A stretch of 10,101 bases of DNA from JAJBWD01 sp041670885 (lineage in GTDB: Bacteria > Bacillota > Clostridia > Clostridiales > Clostridiaceae). The notes beneath the pieces are model-generated. The model was given only the letters and a program-made list of their open reading frames with translations. It searched no databases and was not told the origin of the DNA. The position numbers were made by a program, and so were the translations under genes. Where the stretch lies: positions 1 to 10,101 of the forward strand of contig JBAXYJ010000098.1 of assembly GCA_041670885.1 (NCBI GenBank), written 5' to 3'. Below are positions 1 through 6,803 of the stretch, in pieces (within the stretch, counting starts at the first letter, position 1; each line of letters opens with the position of its first letter).

Positions 1-109
1 TATATTGTTTAATTTCGTGTTTTAATTCTTCTAAAGTTTTGCAAGATTTTATATATGCTTCATCTTTAAAGTGTCCAAAAAAAGATTCTTGAGGTGCATT
101 GTCCCATTG
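1..109 (-). pseudogene. IS3-family (IS150 group) transposase, C-terminal fragment
   Basis: Reading the minus strand from about 109 gives WDNAPQESFFGHFKDE followed by a lysine- and glutamate-rich stretch (TLEELKHEIKQY). This is the signature of the C-terminal part of the DDE integrase domain of IS3-family OrfB transposases, and the glutamate of QESFF is the catalytic E of the DDE triad. The frame runs off the left edge of the window, so the true C-terminus is not visible. Nothing of the N-terminal integrase domain or OrfA is present upstream, where TnpB-like sequence begins instead, so this is a remnant. It shares about 12 bases with the TnpB fragment at the junction. Family assignment is from remembered motifs. 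Confidence 0.8.
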
Positions 110-329
110 ATCTTAGGTTTATATCTTCTAACATTACTGCATCATAATTTTCAGCCAGGCTATAAGCCTTTTTATGAAGCCAGTTTAATCTTTGATTTGC
201 AATCTTGTTTTGAATTTTTGATATTTTCTTTTTATGTTTAACCCAGTTACCGGATTTTAATATTTTGTGGCTTAGTTTTTGTTGCTCTTTCTTTAATTTA
301 TTCTCTGCTTTCACATATGCCTGCATCAT
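96..329 (-). pseudogene. tnpB: TnpB (IS200/IS605-type, RNA-guided nuclease family) internal fragment
   Basis: The frame beginning at 329 encodes a lysine-rich helical stretch (KAENKLKKEQQKLSHK, then NWVKHKKKISKIQNKIANQR) followed by YDAVMLEDINLRSMGQ. In TnpB/OrfB proteins the helical region precedes the RuvC-like strand carrying the second catalytic acid, here the E of LEDINL. The first RuvC motif and N-terminal half are missing: a TGA sits in frame immediately upstream of the two ATGs at 329. The zinc finger and last RuvC motif are also missing, because after MGQ the sequence turns into IS3 transposase. About 75 of the usual 370-430 residues remain, so no activity is expected. No IS200/IS605 end hairpins were recognised. 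Confidence 0.8.
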
Positions 330-710
330 TCATTTTATACTTTTTTATAATAATCACCGTCTAAATAATTTATTATTAACCTTTATTTATATCTTAATAT
401 AAGCAATAACGAATCCTTAAAAAAAACACTATTATATGATATTACCGTTGAAATACATTTAAGCTATGGCATTTAGCTGCGATGTTCTGGTACTTATAAA
501 GCAAATACTTAATATTTTTCATTTTAACACTTGTCCATATTATCAGTAGCACAATAAAATACTATTTCTAGTATCTAATTATATACATTATTATTATATT
601 ACAACTATTTAAGCCAATAAATTTAGTCAGTGAGATAAAATTTGGAATAAATATAAAACAAAAAGGGACTTCCTTCCAGTCGCTTCCAGTACCCCCTGGC
701 GAGTAAATTT
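330..710. other. AT-rich intergenic region, no supported gene
   Basis: No frame on either strand looks coding. The minus-strand continuation of TnpB cannot be followed past about 330. The last 50 bases (664-703) are much richer in G+C than the rest and contain CTTCCAGT (683-690), nearly repeated just before it, plus a small hairpin, CCAG at 686-689 with CTGG at 696-699. I found no confident promoter for the gene at 711. Confidence 0.6.
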
Positions 711-923
711 ATGGTAAAAATACCTATTAATTCTTCGGTCAAGGTTAATAATAACTGGCTTAATGCAGAAGTAGACAATTTATATATAATAGTTCCTGAA
801 AATACTCCACCATTTTTAATGATTTTTGAAAAAGAAGATAAATTGTCCTGTTTTATATCTAAGGGTGATATGGACCTGCTGTCTAAGGCTATGGATTTTA
901 AACTGAAGGGTAAGGAAACTTAA
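711..923 (+). CDS. Small hypothetical protein (70 aa)
   Basis: I do not recognise this protein. It is soluble-looking, with no membrane segment and no cysteine motif. The N-terminal two thirds alternate in a beta-strand pattern (VKIPINSSVKV, LYIIVPENTP, FLMIFEKEDKLSCFI) and the end is a lysine-rich helix (SKAMDFKLKGKE). The ATG at 711 is the only sensible start; the frame is open back to 657 but has no other ATG. Its ribosome binding site is weak, the best being GGCGAG at 698-703, partly in a small hairpin. It stands alone on the plus strand and ends 77 bases before a strong terminator, which supports it being a transcribed single-gene unit. Codon use is typical of the neighbours. Confidence 0.55.
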   Translation: MVKIPINSSVKVNNNWLNAEVDNLYIIVPENTPPFLMIFEKEDKLSCFISKGDMDLLSKAMDFKLKGKET

Positions 924-999
924 TTAATAATTCTTTTCATTTTAGTAATATAAACTTAACATGCAGGTGGTAATCTATATATGTAGTTTCCCCTTTAAT

Positions 1000-1025
1000 A
1001 CTGGCTTTGGCCAGTTTTTTCTTTT
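1000..1025 (+). terminator. Rho-independent terminator after the 70-aa gene
   Basis: ACTGGC (1000-1005), a four-base loop TTTG and GCCAGT (1010-1015) form a perfect 6-bp stem. It runs straight into a T tract broken by one C (1015-1025). It separates the small gene from the phospholipase-like operon. Confidence 0.8.
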
Positions 1026-1136
1026 TGAGGAGTAATTTTCTCTCATCTTTAACAATATGGTAACTGTAATTTAACCCATTCTAAATTAATATTACATAAG
1101 TTAAGAATAAAATAAAAATATAGGGGGTGTAAATTA

Positions 1137-1724
1137 ATGATATTTGATACTCATATACTCATATCTCAGATACTGTATGCTAATCTTTCAAATCAGATGA
1201 ATTTTAAACTTAACAGGTTGGCTTTTGCATACGGTAATGTTAAACCGGATTTTAATAATAAGGACATTAAGTGTTCCCATACTCTTAGTGAAAGCTTATG
1301 CACTGTTAATGAATATTCAAAAAAATTATTAAATAAAAACACTACGGTAAAGGAGTTTTCAGTTTCATTAGGAGTTATCTGCCATTTTGCCAGTGATTAT
1401 TTCTGCCTTTATCACAGAGAAGGCAATGAAAAAAAAGGCATGGCTGAACATCTTATTTATGAAATTTCAGTCCATTTAAAATTATTGACTATTATTTTAA
1501 GCGGAAAATTAAAACTTAAAAATCATAAAATATTTGAAGATGACGTGAAAACCATCGTTATGGAACTGCAAAATAAATATGATTCAGAAAAAAAGTGCCT
1601 GGGGAGAGACATAAATTATGCCTTATCAGCGGCTTCGCATATTTCAAAGCTGATTCTAAGTTCCAGTGAATTATATATTAAGCAAAAGCAGGCGGATATA
1701 TCAAAAAGATATCAATTTAATTAA
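1137..1724 (+). CDS. Zinc-dependent phospholipase C family protein, cytoplasmic form
   Basis: This 195-residue protein matches the zinc-dependent phospholipase C/S1-P1 nuclease fold in its spaced metal ligands: H6, D38 (in YGNVKPDF), H48, H83, D87 (CHFASDYF), H93, H105 and E109 (HLIYE). The spacings H83-D87-H93 and H105-E109 equal those of Bacillus cereus PC-PLC (H118-D122-H128 and H142-E146). The secreted enzymes have a signal peptide whose removal exposes Trp1 as a zinc ligand; here both are absent, so the protein should stay in the cytoplasm and lack one ligand. Substrate is unknown; phosphoester hydrolysis is an inference from the fold. The start is supported by a strong GGGGGTG site 6-10 bases upstream. 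It is the first gene of an operon, ending 15 bases before the glycosyltransferase. Confidence 0.85.
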   Translation: MIFDTHILISQILYANLSNQMNFKLNRLAFAYGNVKPDFNNKDIKCSHTLSESLCTVNEYSKKLLNKNTTVKEFSVSLGVICHFASDYFCLYHREGNEKKGMAEHLIYEISVHLKLLTIILSGKLKLKNHKIFEDDVKTIVMELQNKYDSEKKCLGRDINYALSAASHISKLILSSSELYIKQKQADISKRYQFN

Positions 1725-1739
1725 TAAAAGGAGGAAAGC

Positions 1740-2891
1740 ATGAAAGTTGCTTTGTTTACTGATACATTTTTACCCCAGATAAATGGTGTTACCAATACTT
1801 TAACAAAACTAATAGAGTATTACAAAGCCAGAAATATTGAATATCTTATATTTACACCGGACAGCTATGATAAGCTGAATGAAAATATTAATATTGAGAA
1901 ATTTATTAGTATTAAATTCATATTATACCCTGAATGCAGGTTATCATTTCCAAATGTTTTCAGATTGAAAAATTCTCTTTTAAATTTTAACCCGGATATT
2001 ATCCACATTATGACAGAATTTAATATGGGTGTGGCCGGACTTATAAATGGAAAAAAGCTTGGAATACCTACTGTGTCAAATTATACTACAAATTTTGCTC
2101 AGTATTTAAAGTATTACAATTTAGAGATTTTAGAAAATGCATCCTGGAATTATATGAGATGGTTCCATAACCAAAATAATATAACTCTATGCCCATCCAT
2201 GGAGACTGCTAAGCTTCTTAAAAACCATGATATAGAAAATGTAGGCATATTTTCAAGAGGTGTAGATTCTGAAAAATATAATAAATCTCATAGAAGCAGG
2301 AAGCTTAGAAAACAGCTGGGAATAGATGATAAAATAGCCTTACTTTACGTAGGCAGGGTGGCAATGGAAAAGGATATTGATGTACTTTTAAAGGGATATA
2401 CAAAGGCATTAGAAAAGTATGGAGACAAAATTTCATTAATAATAACAGGAGATGGACCGGAGCTGGATAGATATAAGAAAAGTTTCCCTAAAGGTACTAT
2501 ATTTACAGGCTATAAAAAAGGGCATGAATTAGTAGAAATTTATGCTTCCAGTGATATATTTGTTTTTCCTTCCCCTACAGAAACCTTTGGAAATGTAGTA
2601 TTAGAGGCTATGGCTTCAGGTCTTCCTGTAATTGCTGCAAATGCAGGGGGAGTTAAGGATACGGTAAAGAACAGAATAAACGGTCTTTTATTTAACACTG
2701 GCGATGAAAATCAGATGTTTGGATTAATTTCTGAGATGATAGAGAATAAAGATTTGAGAAATAATCTTATTAAAAACGCTGATAAAACAGTTTCGGAAAG
2801 AACCTGGGAGAGTATATTTGATGGATTAATTAACACATACCAAGAGGTTATTTACAATAACAATAATAATGTTGGAAGTATAATTTCATAA
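1740..2891 (+). CDS. Glycosyltransferase family 1/GT4 (GT-B fold)
   Basis: This 383-residue protein has the full two-domain GT-B layout. The N-terminal acceptor domain starts with DTFLPQINGVTNT (residues 8-20), typical of the sub-group of lipid glycosyltransferases that includes diacylglycerol glucosyltransferases and phosphatidylinositol mannosyltransferases. The C-terminal nucleotide-sugar domain has SRGVD (172-176), YVGRVAMEKD (203-212), GDGPE (237-241) and the E-X7-E motif with E281 and E289 (TETFGNVVLEAMASGLPV). Length is normal. It lacks a signal peptide and probably works at the inner face of the membrane. The start has an excellent AAAGGAGG site. The partner gene upstream is phospholipase C-like, which favours a lipid or glycolipid acceptor, but donor and acceptor cannot be read from sequence. 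The C-terminus ends with an asparagine run (YNNNNN). Confidence 0.9.
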   Translation: MKVALFTDTFLPQINGVTNTLTKLIEYYKARNIEYLIFTPDSYDKLNENINIEKFISIKFILYPECRLSFPNVFRLKNSLLNFNPDIIHIMTEFNMGVAGLINGKKLGIPTVSNYTTNFAQYLKYYNLEILENASWNYMRWFHNQNNITLCPSMETAKLLKNHDIENVGIFSRGVDSEKYNKSHRSRKLRKQLGIDDKIALLYVGRVAMEKDIDVLLKGYTKALEKYGDKISLIITGDGPELDRYKKSFPKGTIFTGYKKGHELVEIYASSDIFVFPSPTETFGNVVLEAMASGLPVIAANAGGVKDTVKNRINGLLFNTGDENQMFGLISEMIENKDLRNNLIKNADKTVSERTWESIFDGLINTYQEVIYNNNNNVGSIIS

Positions 2892-2908
2892 ATTAAAATT
2901 TATAATGA

Positions 2909-2947
2909 AATTGGCTTGCTTTAATATAAGCCAATTATCTTTTGTTT
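2909..2947 (+). terminator. Terminator of the phospholipase/glycosyltransferase operon
   Basis: AATTGGCTT (2909-2917) pairs with AAGCCAATT (2928-2936) across a 10-base loop, followed by a broken T tract (ATCTTTTGTTT). It begins 18 bases after the glycosyltransferase stop. The T tract is imperfect, so strength is uncertain. Confidence 0.7.
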
Positions 2948-3028
2948 CAAAATGGCGGCTGTAATCATGGAGAATAAAAATAATATTTTCTTTTATTGCC
3001 TAGTTAAATTATAAAAATACAATTATCA

Positions 3029-3052
3029 GGGGAAAATCATTTTATTTTCCCC
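3029..3052 (-). terminator. Hairpin at the end of the ABC-transporter operon
   Basis: GGGGAAAAT (3029-3037) and ATTTTCCCC (3044-3052) form a perfect 9-bp inverted repeat with a 6-base loop. On the minus strand it overlaps the stop codon of the last reading frame (3042-3044). There is no clean T tract directly after it, only a short TATTTTT some 10 bases on, so it may be a weak terminator or a 3'-end protecting hairpin, usable in both directions. Confidence 0.5.
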
Positions 3053-3412
3053 CATGGGCTTTCAAATAGGTTAAAACTACATAGATAATCATACCTAAAA
3101 TATATAAAATATGTACTGCTATTAAAATATTAAACGTCTTACTTATCTTCTTTTCTCTTTTTTTAAAGTCTTCACGGGTAAGCTTCTGTTTTATATTAGG
3201 TAAAAGAGGTATTATAAATCCTAAGAAAATAAAATTTGAATATAATATAAGCTCATCGTATCTTATTATTCCTTTTGGGTTAGCAAATAATTTAAGCTTT
3301 AAAATTGTACTTGTTGTAGTTAGAATGCTTACAGCAATAGAAATTTTAGTAAAAATATTTGCAGCTTTCCTGCTTTTTATATTAAATGTTAAAATCTGAA
3401 ACTGCCACTCAT
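3042..3412 (-). pseudogene. Small three-helix membrane protein, frame apparently broken near its start
   Basis: An uninterrupted minus-strand frame runs from just after the stop at 3426-3428 down to TAA at 3042-3044 (127 codons). It has three hydrophobic segments: KISIAVSILTTTSTILKL, LILYSNFIFLGFIIPLLP and ILIAVHILYILGMIIYVVL, with a charged loop (LTREDFKKREKKISK) between the last two. This looks like real coding sequence, but the frame has no ATG, GTG or TTG near its beginning. A GGGAGG site followed by ATG (3412-3410) lies in the neighbouring frame and hits a stop after seven codons. One extra T in the run TTTT at about 3394-3397 would join that ATG to the long frame. It may be a frameshifted gene, a sequence error, or a non-standard start. 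Family not recognised. It follows the 72-residue gene in the same operon. Confidence 0.55.
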
Positions 3413-3425
3413 ATTCCTCCCTTGC

Positions 3426-3644
3426 TTAAAATGGTAATTCATCCTCTGATTCATCATAATTATCAGATTTCTTTACTGCGCATGTTTCTTCTTCTTCAAA
3501 CAAGCCAAAAGGTACCCCGCCTTCTGTAAATCCAGCTATAAACTCCATGCCATACAGCTCTTTTAAATACTCTTCATATTGTTCCTCTGTAAATGCTTCA
3601 ATATTATTTTTTGTGTGTTTATTAGATTTTTTCTTTTTACTCAT
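3426..3644 (-). CDS. Small acidic protein with SSB-like C-terminal tip (72 aa)
   Basis: The protein starts with a strongly basic segment (MSKKKKSNKHTKNN), continues with an acidic helix (FTEEQYEEYLKELYG), then a glycine-rich hydrophobic stretch (FIAGFTEGGVPFGLFEEEE), and ends in a disordered acidic tail DNYDESEDELPF. The last six residues resemble the conserved D-D-D-I/L-P-F tip through which bacterial single-stranded DNA-binding proteins recruit partners, but no OB fold is present. I cannot assign a function. ATG lies four bases after the permease stop, with AGGGA inside the permease end as the ribosome binding site, so translation is probably coupled to the permease. It is followed by the broken membrane-protein frame. 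Confidence 0.75.
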   Translation of the reverse strand: MSKKKKSNKHTKNNIEAFTEEQYEEYLKELYGMEFIAGFTEGGVPFGLFEEEETCAVKKSDNYDESEDELPF

Positions 3645-3648
3645 GTTT

Positions 3649-5877
3649 TTATTCCCTGTTTCCTTTTAAGCTGTCTGCCATTGATACCTTCAGTATCTTT
3701 CTCCTGTTTAAAGCCTTTGATAATTCATAAGTTATCATAATTATTACAAAGCCGATTAAAATATTCATATTATTCAATTTGGCAGGTATTGTTATATTCA
3801 TATCTTTCGTCATTGAATTAAAAAAGCCGGTAAGTGATGCCAATATTAATGGAACAGAAATTACATATCCTAATATCACCAGGATTGTATTACTCCCTAA
3901 TATTAATGAAAAAACTTCTTTTTTACTGTATCCTAATATTTTAAGCAAGGATATGTTAGTTTTATTCTCATCGATAATTAAGGATACGACTATATAAATT
4001 ACAATAAGTCCGATAATGAAGGCAGTTGCCGCAATTCCTCCAATCATATACTTCATTGGCATAAGCAATTCATTATAGCCATCTATCATATCCTGTCGGT
4101 TTCTTTCTGAAATAAGTTTGTCTTCTGATATATAAAGTTTTCCCTTGGAATCTAATTGAAGGTAACTGTTTTCCGGATAGCCATTTAATTTATTAAATTC
4201 AGTTAAAGGCATATATATTATATTTCCTATATAGGCATTTGCGATTTTATCTACTTTAATTGTGAATTCCTTAGAATTAACTTTATTCTTAACTCTTATG
4301 CTGTCCCCTTCTTTAATGTTGTACCTGGCACTCATAGATTTAGTTATTATTATATTATAAAAACTGATAGCATTAGTATTTTTATCTGTTAAATTTATAA
4401 GCTTTGAATTACTTTCAACTCCATAAATAATGAAATCTTCATTTTTTTTATTAAACTGTGCTGTAAAAGCTGAAAGTGACCTTTTTTCACTTAAATTAAT
4501 ATTTTCAAACTGAAATGCATTAAAGGAATATTCATAGTTGTATTTGTATATGTCCTTATAGCTACTGTTTACCATATAGTCCATAGAATCCTTTGTTGCA
4601 AACCCAAGCAGAAGAAGCATTGAGGCAAAGGCCACCCCCAGCAGCATAAAAATGGTTCGGGGTATGCTTCTTAGTATTTCTCTTATTTTAAACTTTGTAT
4701 TGAAACTAAATCTATTTAATTTAAGATTTTTTTCAATAAAGTTTACTTTTGTTTTGCTTGTTCCTCCCCTCATAAGCTGCTGAGGAGATAATTTAAGTGC
4801 CCTGTTTATGACTATAAATGTTACCGGAATTAAAAATGCAAATGGAAGCAGTAAGCTTATAATAGTATACTTAACATTAAAATCAACAATAAGCAGAGGG
4901 AGGTTATAATATACTGAAACAACAGAAAGCAAAGGTTTTACAAGAAAACTTCCTATTATTGTCCCTAGAACAGCTCCTATAGAAGAAATTACTAATGAAT
5001 ATCTAAGATAATGCAATATTATCTCCTTTTTTGTATAGCCAATTGCATATAATGTTCCTATTACTGAATATTCCTCTTTAATAAGCCTTGATATTACAAC
5101 AGATACAAGTACACAGGTTAACAATAAAATAGCTATAGGCATGTACTTACCTACTGCGACGCCGCCATTTATATCTCCATCTATAAAGGAAATTCTGTTG
5201 TTATCTTTTTTGTTACTCCATTGAATCAATAAATTATCACTATTTATGTTTTTCTTGAATTCATCCATATTTTGCTTATTAAATTTAACGCTGTAATAGG
5301 TTAAAGGCTTACCTGTTTTCCCAATATCTCCTTTTGATACTACAGCTATGCCAAAGGCTTTTGGGTTTTTTAAAATATCATCCTCAGATTTTAAAGGATA
5401 TACATAATCAGGAGTAGTCATATAGCCTACAATTTTAAAATTTGTGCTATTTATTTTCAAATTATCGTCTATGGATAAGGAATGGGCTTTAGCAAAGCCT
5501 TTATCTATTAATATTTCATCATCATTATGAAGAGCATTGCCATCGATAACAGCATATTTATCAATTTCTTCCGTCTCTGCCAGCACTCTCAAAACAGATT
5601 TACTGTCAAAATTATAATCAGTTGATTTTCTCTCTTCCAATAACAAATCATACTTGTTTTCTAATTCATTTACATTAATTAATGGTTTCTGCAGTATAAA
5701 GCTGGCATCTTCTAATTTATTTTCCAATCTAAAACTTTTAAGATTGGAAAGTACATCTGTCATGGCAATATTAAAAGAACAATAAAGTATGCAGCATATT
5801 ATTATTAATATTATAGAACCCATATATTGAGACTTATGTTCATACATAGTCCTTTTTATTTTTTTATTTAAAATCAT
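3649..5877 (-). CDS. ABC transporter permease, FtsX/MacB-type with two FtsX repeats
   Basis: This 742-residue membrane protein has the duplicated 1+3 helix layout of FtsX-type permeases. One helix near the N-terminus (about residues 19-40) is followed by an extracytoplasmic domain and three helices (about 245-360) ending in ALKLSPQQLMRGG. A second single helix (TIFMLLGVAFASMLLLLGF, after FNTKFKIREILRSIPR) is followed by another outer domain and three C-terminal helices. The motifs IGTLYAIGYTKKEI and ISLLKILGYSKKEV in each half are the typical coupling segments contacting the ATPase. The frame can begin at GTG 5883, but I prefer ATG 5877, which overlaps the ATPase stop as TAATG and gives translational coupling. 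Such pairs without a membrane-fusion protein often export peptides or lipids or sense antimicrobial peptides; the substrate here is unknown. Confidence 0.9.
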   Translation of the reverse strand: MILNKKIKRTMYEHKSQYMGSIILIIICCILYCSFNIAMTDVLSNLKSFRLENKLEDASFILQKPLINVNELENKYDLLLEERKSTDYNFDSKSVLRVLAETEEIDKYAVIDGNALHNDDEILIDKGFAKAHSLSIDDNLKINSTNFKIVGYMTTPDYVYPLKSEDDILKNPKAFGIAVVSKGDIGKTGKPLTYYSVKFNKQNMDEFKKNINSDNLLIQWSNKKDNNRISFIDGDINGGVAVGKYMPIAILLLTCVLVSVVISRLIKEEYSVIGTLYAIGYTKKEIILHYLRYSLVISSIGAVLGTIIGSFLVKPLLSVVSVYYNLPLLIVDFNVKYTIISLLLPFAFLIPVTFIVINRALKLSPQQLMRGGTSKTKVNFIEKNLKLNRFSFNTKFKIREILRSIPRTIFMLLGVAFASMLLLLGFATKDSMDYMVNSSYKDIYKYNYEYSFNAFQFENINLSEKRSLSAFTAQFNKKNEDFIIYGVESNSKLINLTDKNTNAISFYNIIITKSMSARYNIKEGDSIRVKNKVNSKEFTIKVDKIANAYIGNIIYMPLTEFNKLNGYPENSYLQLDSKGKLYISEDKLISERNRQDMIDGYNELLMPMKYMIGGIAATAFIIGLIVIYIVVSLIIDENKTNISLLKILGYSKKEVFSLILGSNTILVILGYVISVPLILASLTGFFNSMTKDMNITIPAKLNNMNILIGFVIIMITYELSKALNRRKILKVSMADSLKGNRE

Positions 5878-6575
5878 TACCACTCAATCCCTTCTGCCGG
5901 CAATACATTTTCGTTAATTATATTTTCAATTACTTCTCCGCTTCTAAGCCTTATGATCCTATTTGCTATTTTACTTATTGCAGTATTGTGAGTTATTATC
6001 AGCACCGTAGTATTAAAGCTTTTATTTATTTCTGTGATTAACTTTAGGATTTCCTTGGAAGTATTGTAATCTAGTGCACCAGTCAGCTCATCACATAATA
6101 AAAATTTAGGATTTTTAACTATTGCTCTGGCAATAGATACTCTTTGCTGCTGTCCTCCGCTTAGTTCTCTTGGAAATCTATTTTTATACTCACTCATACC
6201 TACTGCACTTAAAACTTCATCTGTTTTCATAGAATTCTTGCTTATATTCGCTGCAACTTCAACATTTTCATATACTGTCAGGTTTGGTACCAAATTATAA
6301 AATTGAAATATAAAACCTACAGAATTTCTTCTATATTGAGTTAATTGATCATCATTTAACTTTACAATATTTACCCCATCTATAACAACACTTCCGCTGT
6401 CTATACGGTCTATTCCGCCAATTATATTAAGTAATGTGGATTTGCCGGAACCAGAAGGGCCCAGAATTACTCCAATTTCACCTTTTTCCATACTTAGGTT
6501 AACATTCTTTAATACTTTTGTAGACACATCTCCGGTTTTATAAGATTTGCATACATCATTTACTTCAATTAGCAT
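5877..6575 (-). CDS. ABC transporter ATP-binding protein (LolD/MacB family)
   Basis: This 232-residue cytoplasmic ATPase powers the FtsX-type permease encoded directly after it. Visible motifs are the Walker A GPSGSGKST (residues 39-47), the Q-loop Q91, the ABC signature LSGGQQQR (138-145), Walker B FLLCDE (158-163), the D-loop GALD and the switch histidine H196 in ITHN. CDELTGALD instead of the usual CDEPTGALD is a mild deviation: proline after the catalytic glutamate E163 is replaced by leucine. Length is normal for the family. The ATG at 6575 has AAAGGAG about 6 bases upstream. Its stop overlaps the permease ATG (TAATG). Transcription probably begins at the promoter at 6623-6651. Confidence 0.95.
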   Translation of the reverse strand: MLIEVNDVCKSYKTGDVSTKVLKNVNLSMEKGEIGVILGPSGSGKSTLLNIIGGIDRIDSGSVVIDGVNIVKLNDDQLTQYRRNSVGFIFQFYNLVPNLTVYENVEVAANISKNSMKTDEVLSAVGMSEYKNRFPRELSGGQQQRVSIARAIVKNPKFLLCDELTGALDYNTSKEILKLITEINKSFNTTVLIITHNTAISKIANRIIRLRSGEVIENIINENVLPAEGIEW

Positions 6576-6591
6576 AGGATGCTCCTTTCTC

Positions 6592-6604
6592 TATTCAATG
6601 AATA
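6592..6604. promoter_or_regulatory. Inverted repeat TATTCA-A-TGAATA in the ABC operon leader
   Basis: TATTCA (6592-6597) and TGAATA (6599-6604) form a perfect inverted repeat about one base apart. It lies between the predicted -10 box and the ribosome binding site of the ATPase gene. The same half-site recurs upstream of the promoter (6661-6666 and 6690-6695, and inverted at 6675-6680), so it could be an operator. No binding protein is proven. Confidence 0.35.
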
Positions 6605-6622
6605 ATTTTGTTGTATACTTAC

Positions 6623-6651
6623 ATATTACTACGTGTCCAGGCTATGTTCAA
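6623..6651 (-). promoter_or_regulatory. Predicted sigma-A promoter of the ABC transporter operon
   Basis: On the minus strand TTGAAC (6651-6646) is followed after exactly 17 bases by TAATAT (6628-6623), four of six matches to each consensus box. It lies 48 bases upstream of the ATPase ATG, leaving a short leader. It also lies downstream of the terminator at 6744-6786, giving the ABC operon its own transcription start. Confidence 0.6.
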
Positions 6652-6658
6652 TTTTTAC

Positions 6659-6697
6659 TTTATTCATCTGTATGTGAATATTTTGTTTTTATTCATC
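6659..6697 (-). promoter_or_regulatory. Two 10-bp direct repeats upstream of the ABC promoter
   Basis: GATGAATAAA occurs exactly twice on the minus strand, at 6668-6659 and 6697-6688, 29 bases apart start to start. The nearer copy ends 7 bases from the -35 box. This is where an activator would bind. LytTR proteins usually bind two direct repeats, but normally about 21-22 bases apart, so assignment to the adjacent LytTR regulator is only a suggestion. The distal copy overlaps the perfect palindrome ATCCATGGAT (6695-6704). Confidence 0.4.
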
Positions 6698-6743
6698 CAT
6701 GGATAAGTACATTCAGCAAATCTTTGGCAAGCTACATTATGTA

Positions 6744-6786
6744 AAAAAATCGGCTGAGTTCCAAAACAGGAATTCAGCCGATTTTT
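6744..6786 (-). terminator. Strong terminator after the LytTR/DUF3021 operon
   Basis: AATCGGCTGAGTTCC (6748-6762) pairs with GGAATTCAGCCGATT (6769-6783) across a 6-base loop, with a single G-U wobble in a 15-bp stem. It is flanked by an A run on the left and a T run on the right, so it can work on both strands; on the minus strand it ends in seven T. It starts 17 bases after the stop codon of the membrane-protein gene and insulates the ABC operon from it. Confidence 0.9.
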
Positions 6787-6803
6787 GTTAGTTTTTCACT
6801 ACC

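Noticed and set aside
442..522. Minus-strand 26-residue frame (MKNIKYLLYKYQNIAAKCHS...) in the left gap
   Set aside because: It is short, with no clear ribosome site, promoter or neighbour pointing to a signalling peptide; a frame this size is expected by chance.
664..703. Minus-strand reading of the G+C-rich patch (GYWKRLEG) that faintly recalls a group II intron maturase end
   Set aside because: Only a few residues agree and the frame around it is not coding-like; no intron domain V/VI hairpin was seen.
3779..3997. Plus-strand frame inside the permease gene
   Set aside because: It is antisense to the last membrane segments of a well-supported gene and has no ribosome site.
5877..5883. GTG 5883 as start of the permease
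   Set aside because: ATG 5877 two codons later overlaps the ATPase stop as TAATG, the usual coupled arrangement.
6547..6744. Plus-strand frame over the ABC operon promoter
   Set aside because: It runs across the start of the ATPase gene, its promoter and into a terminator; the product has no domain character.
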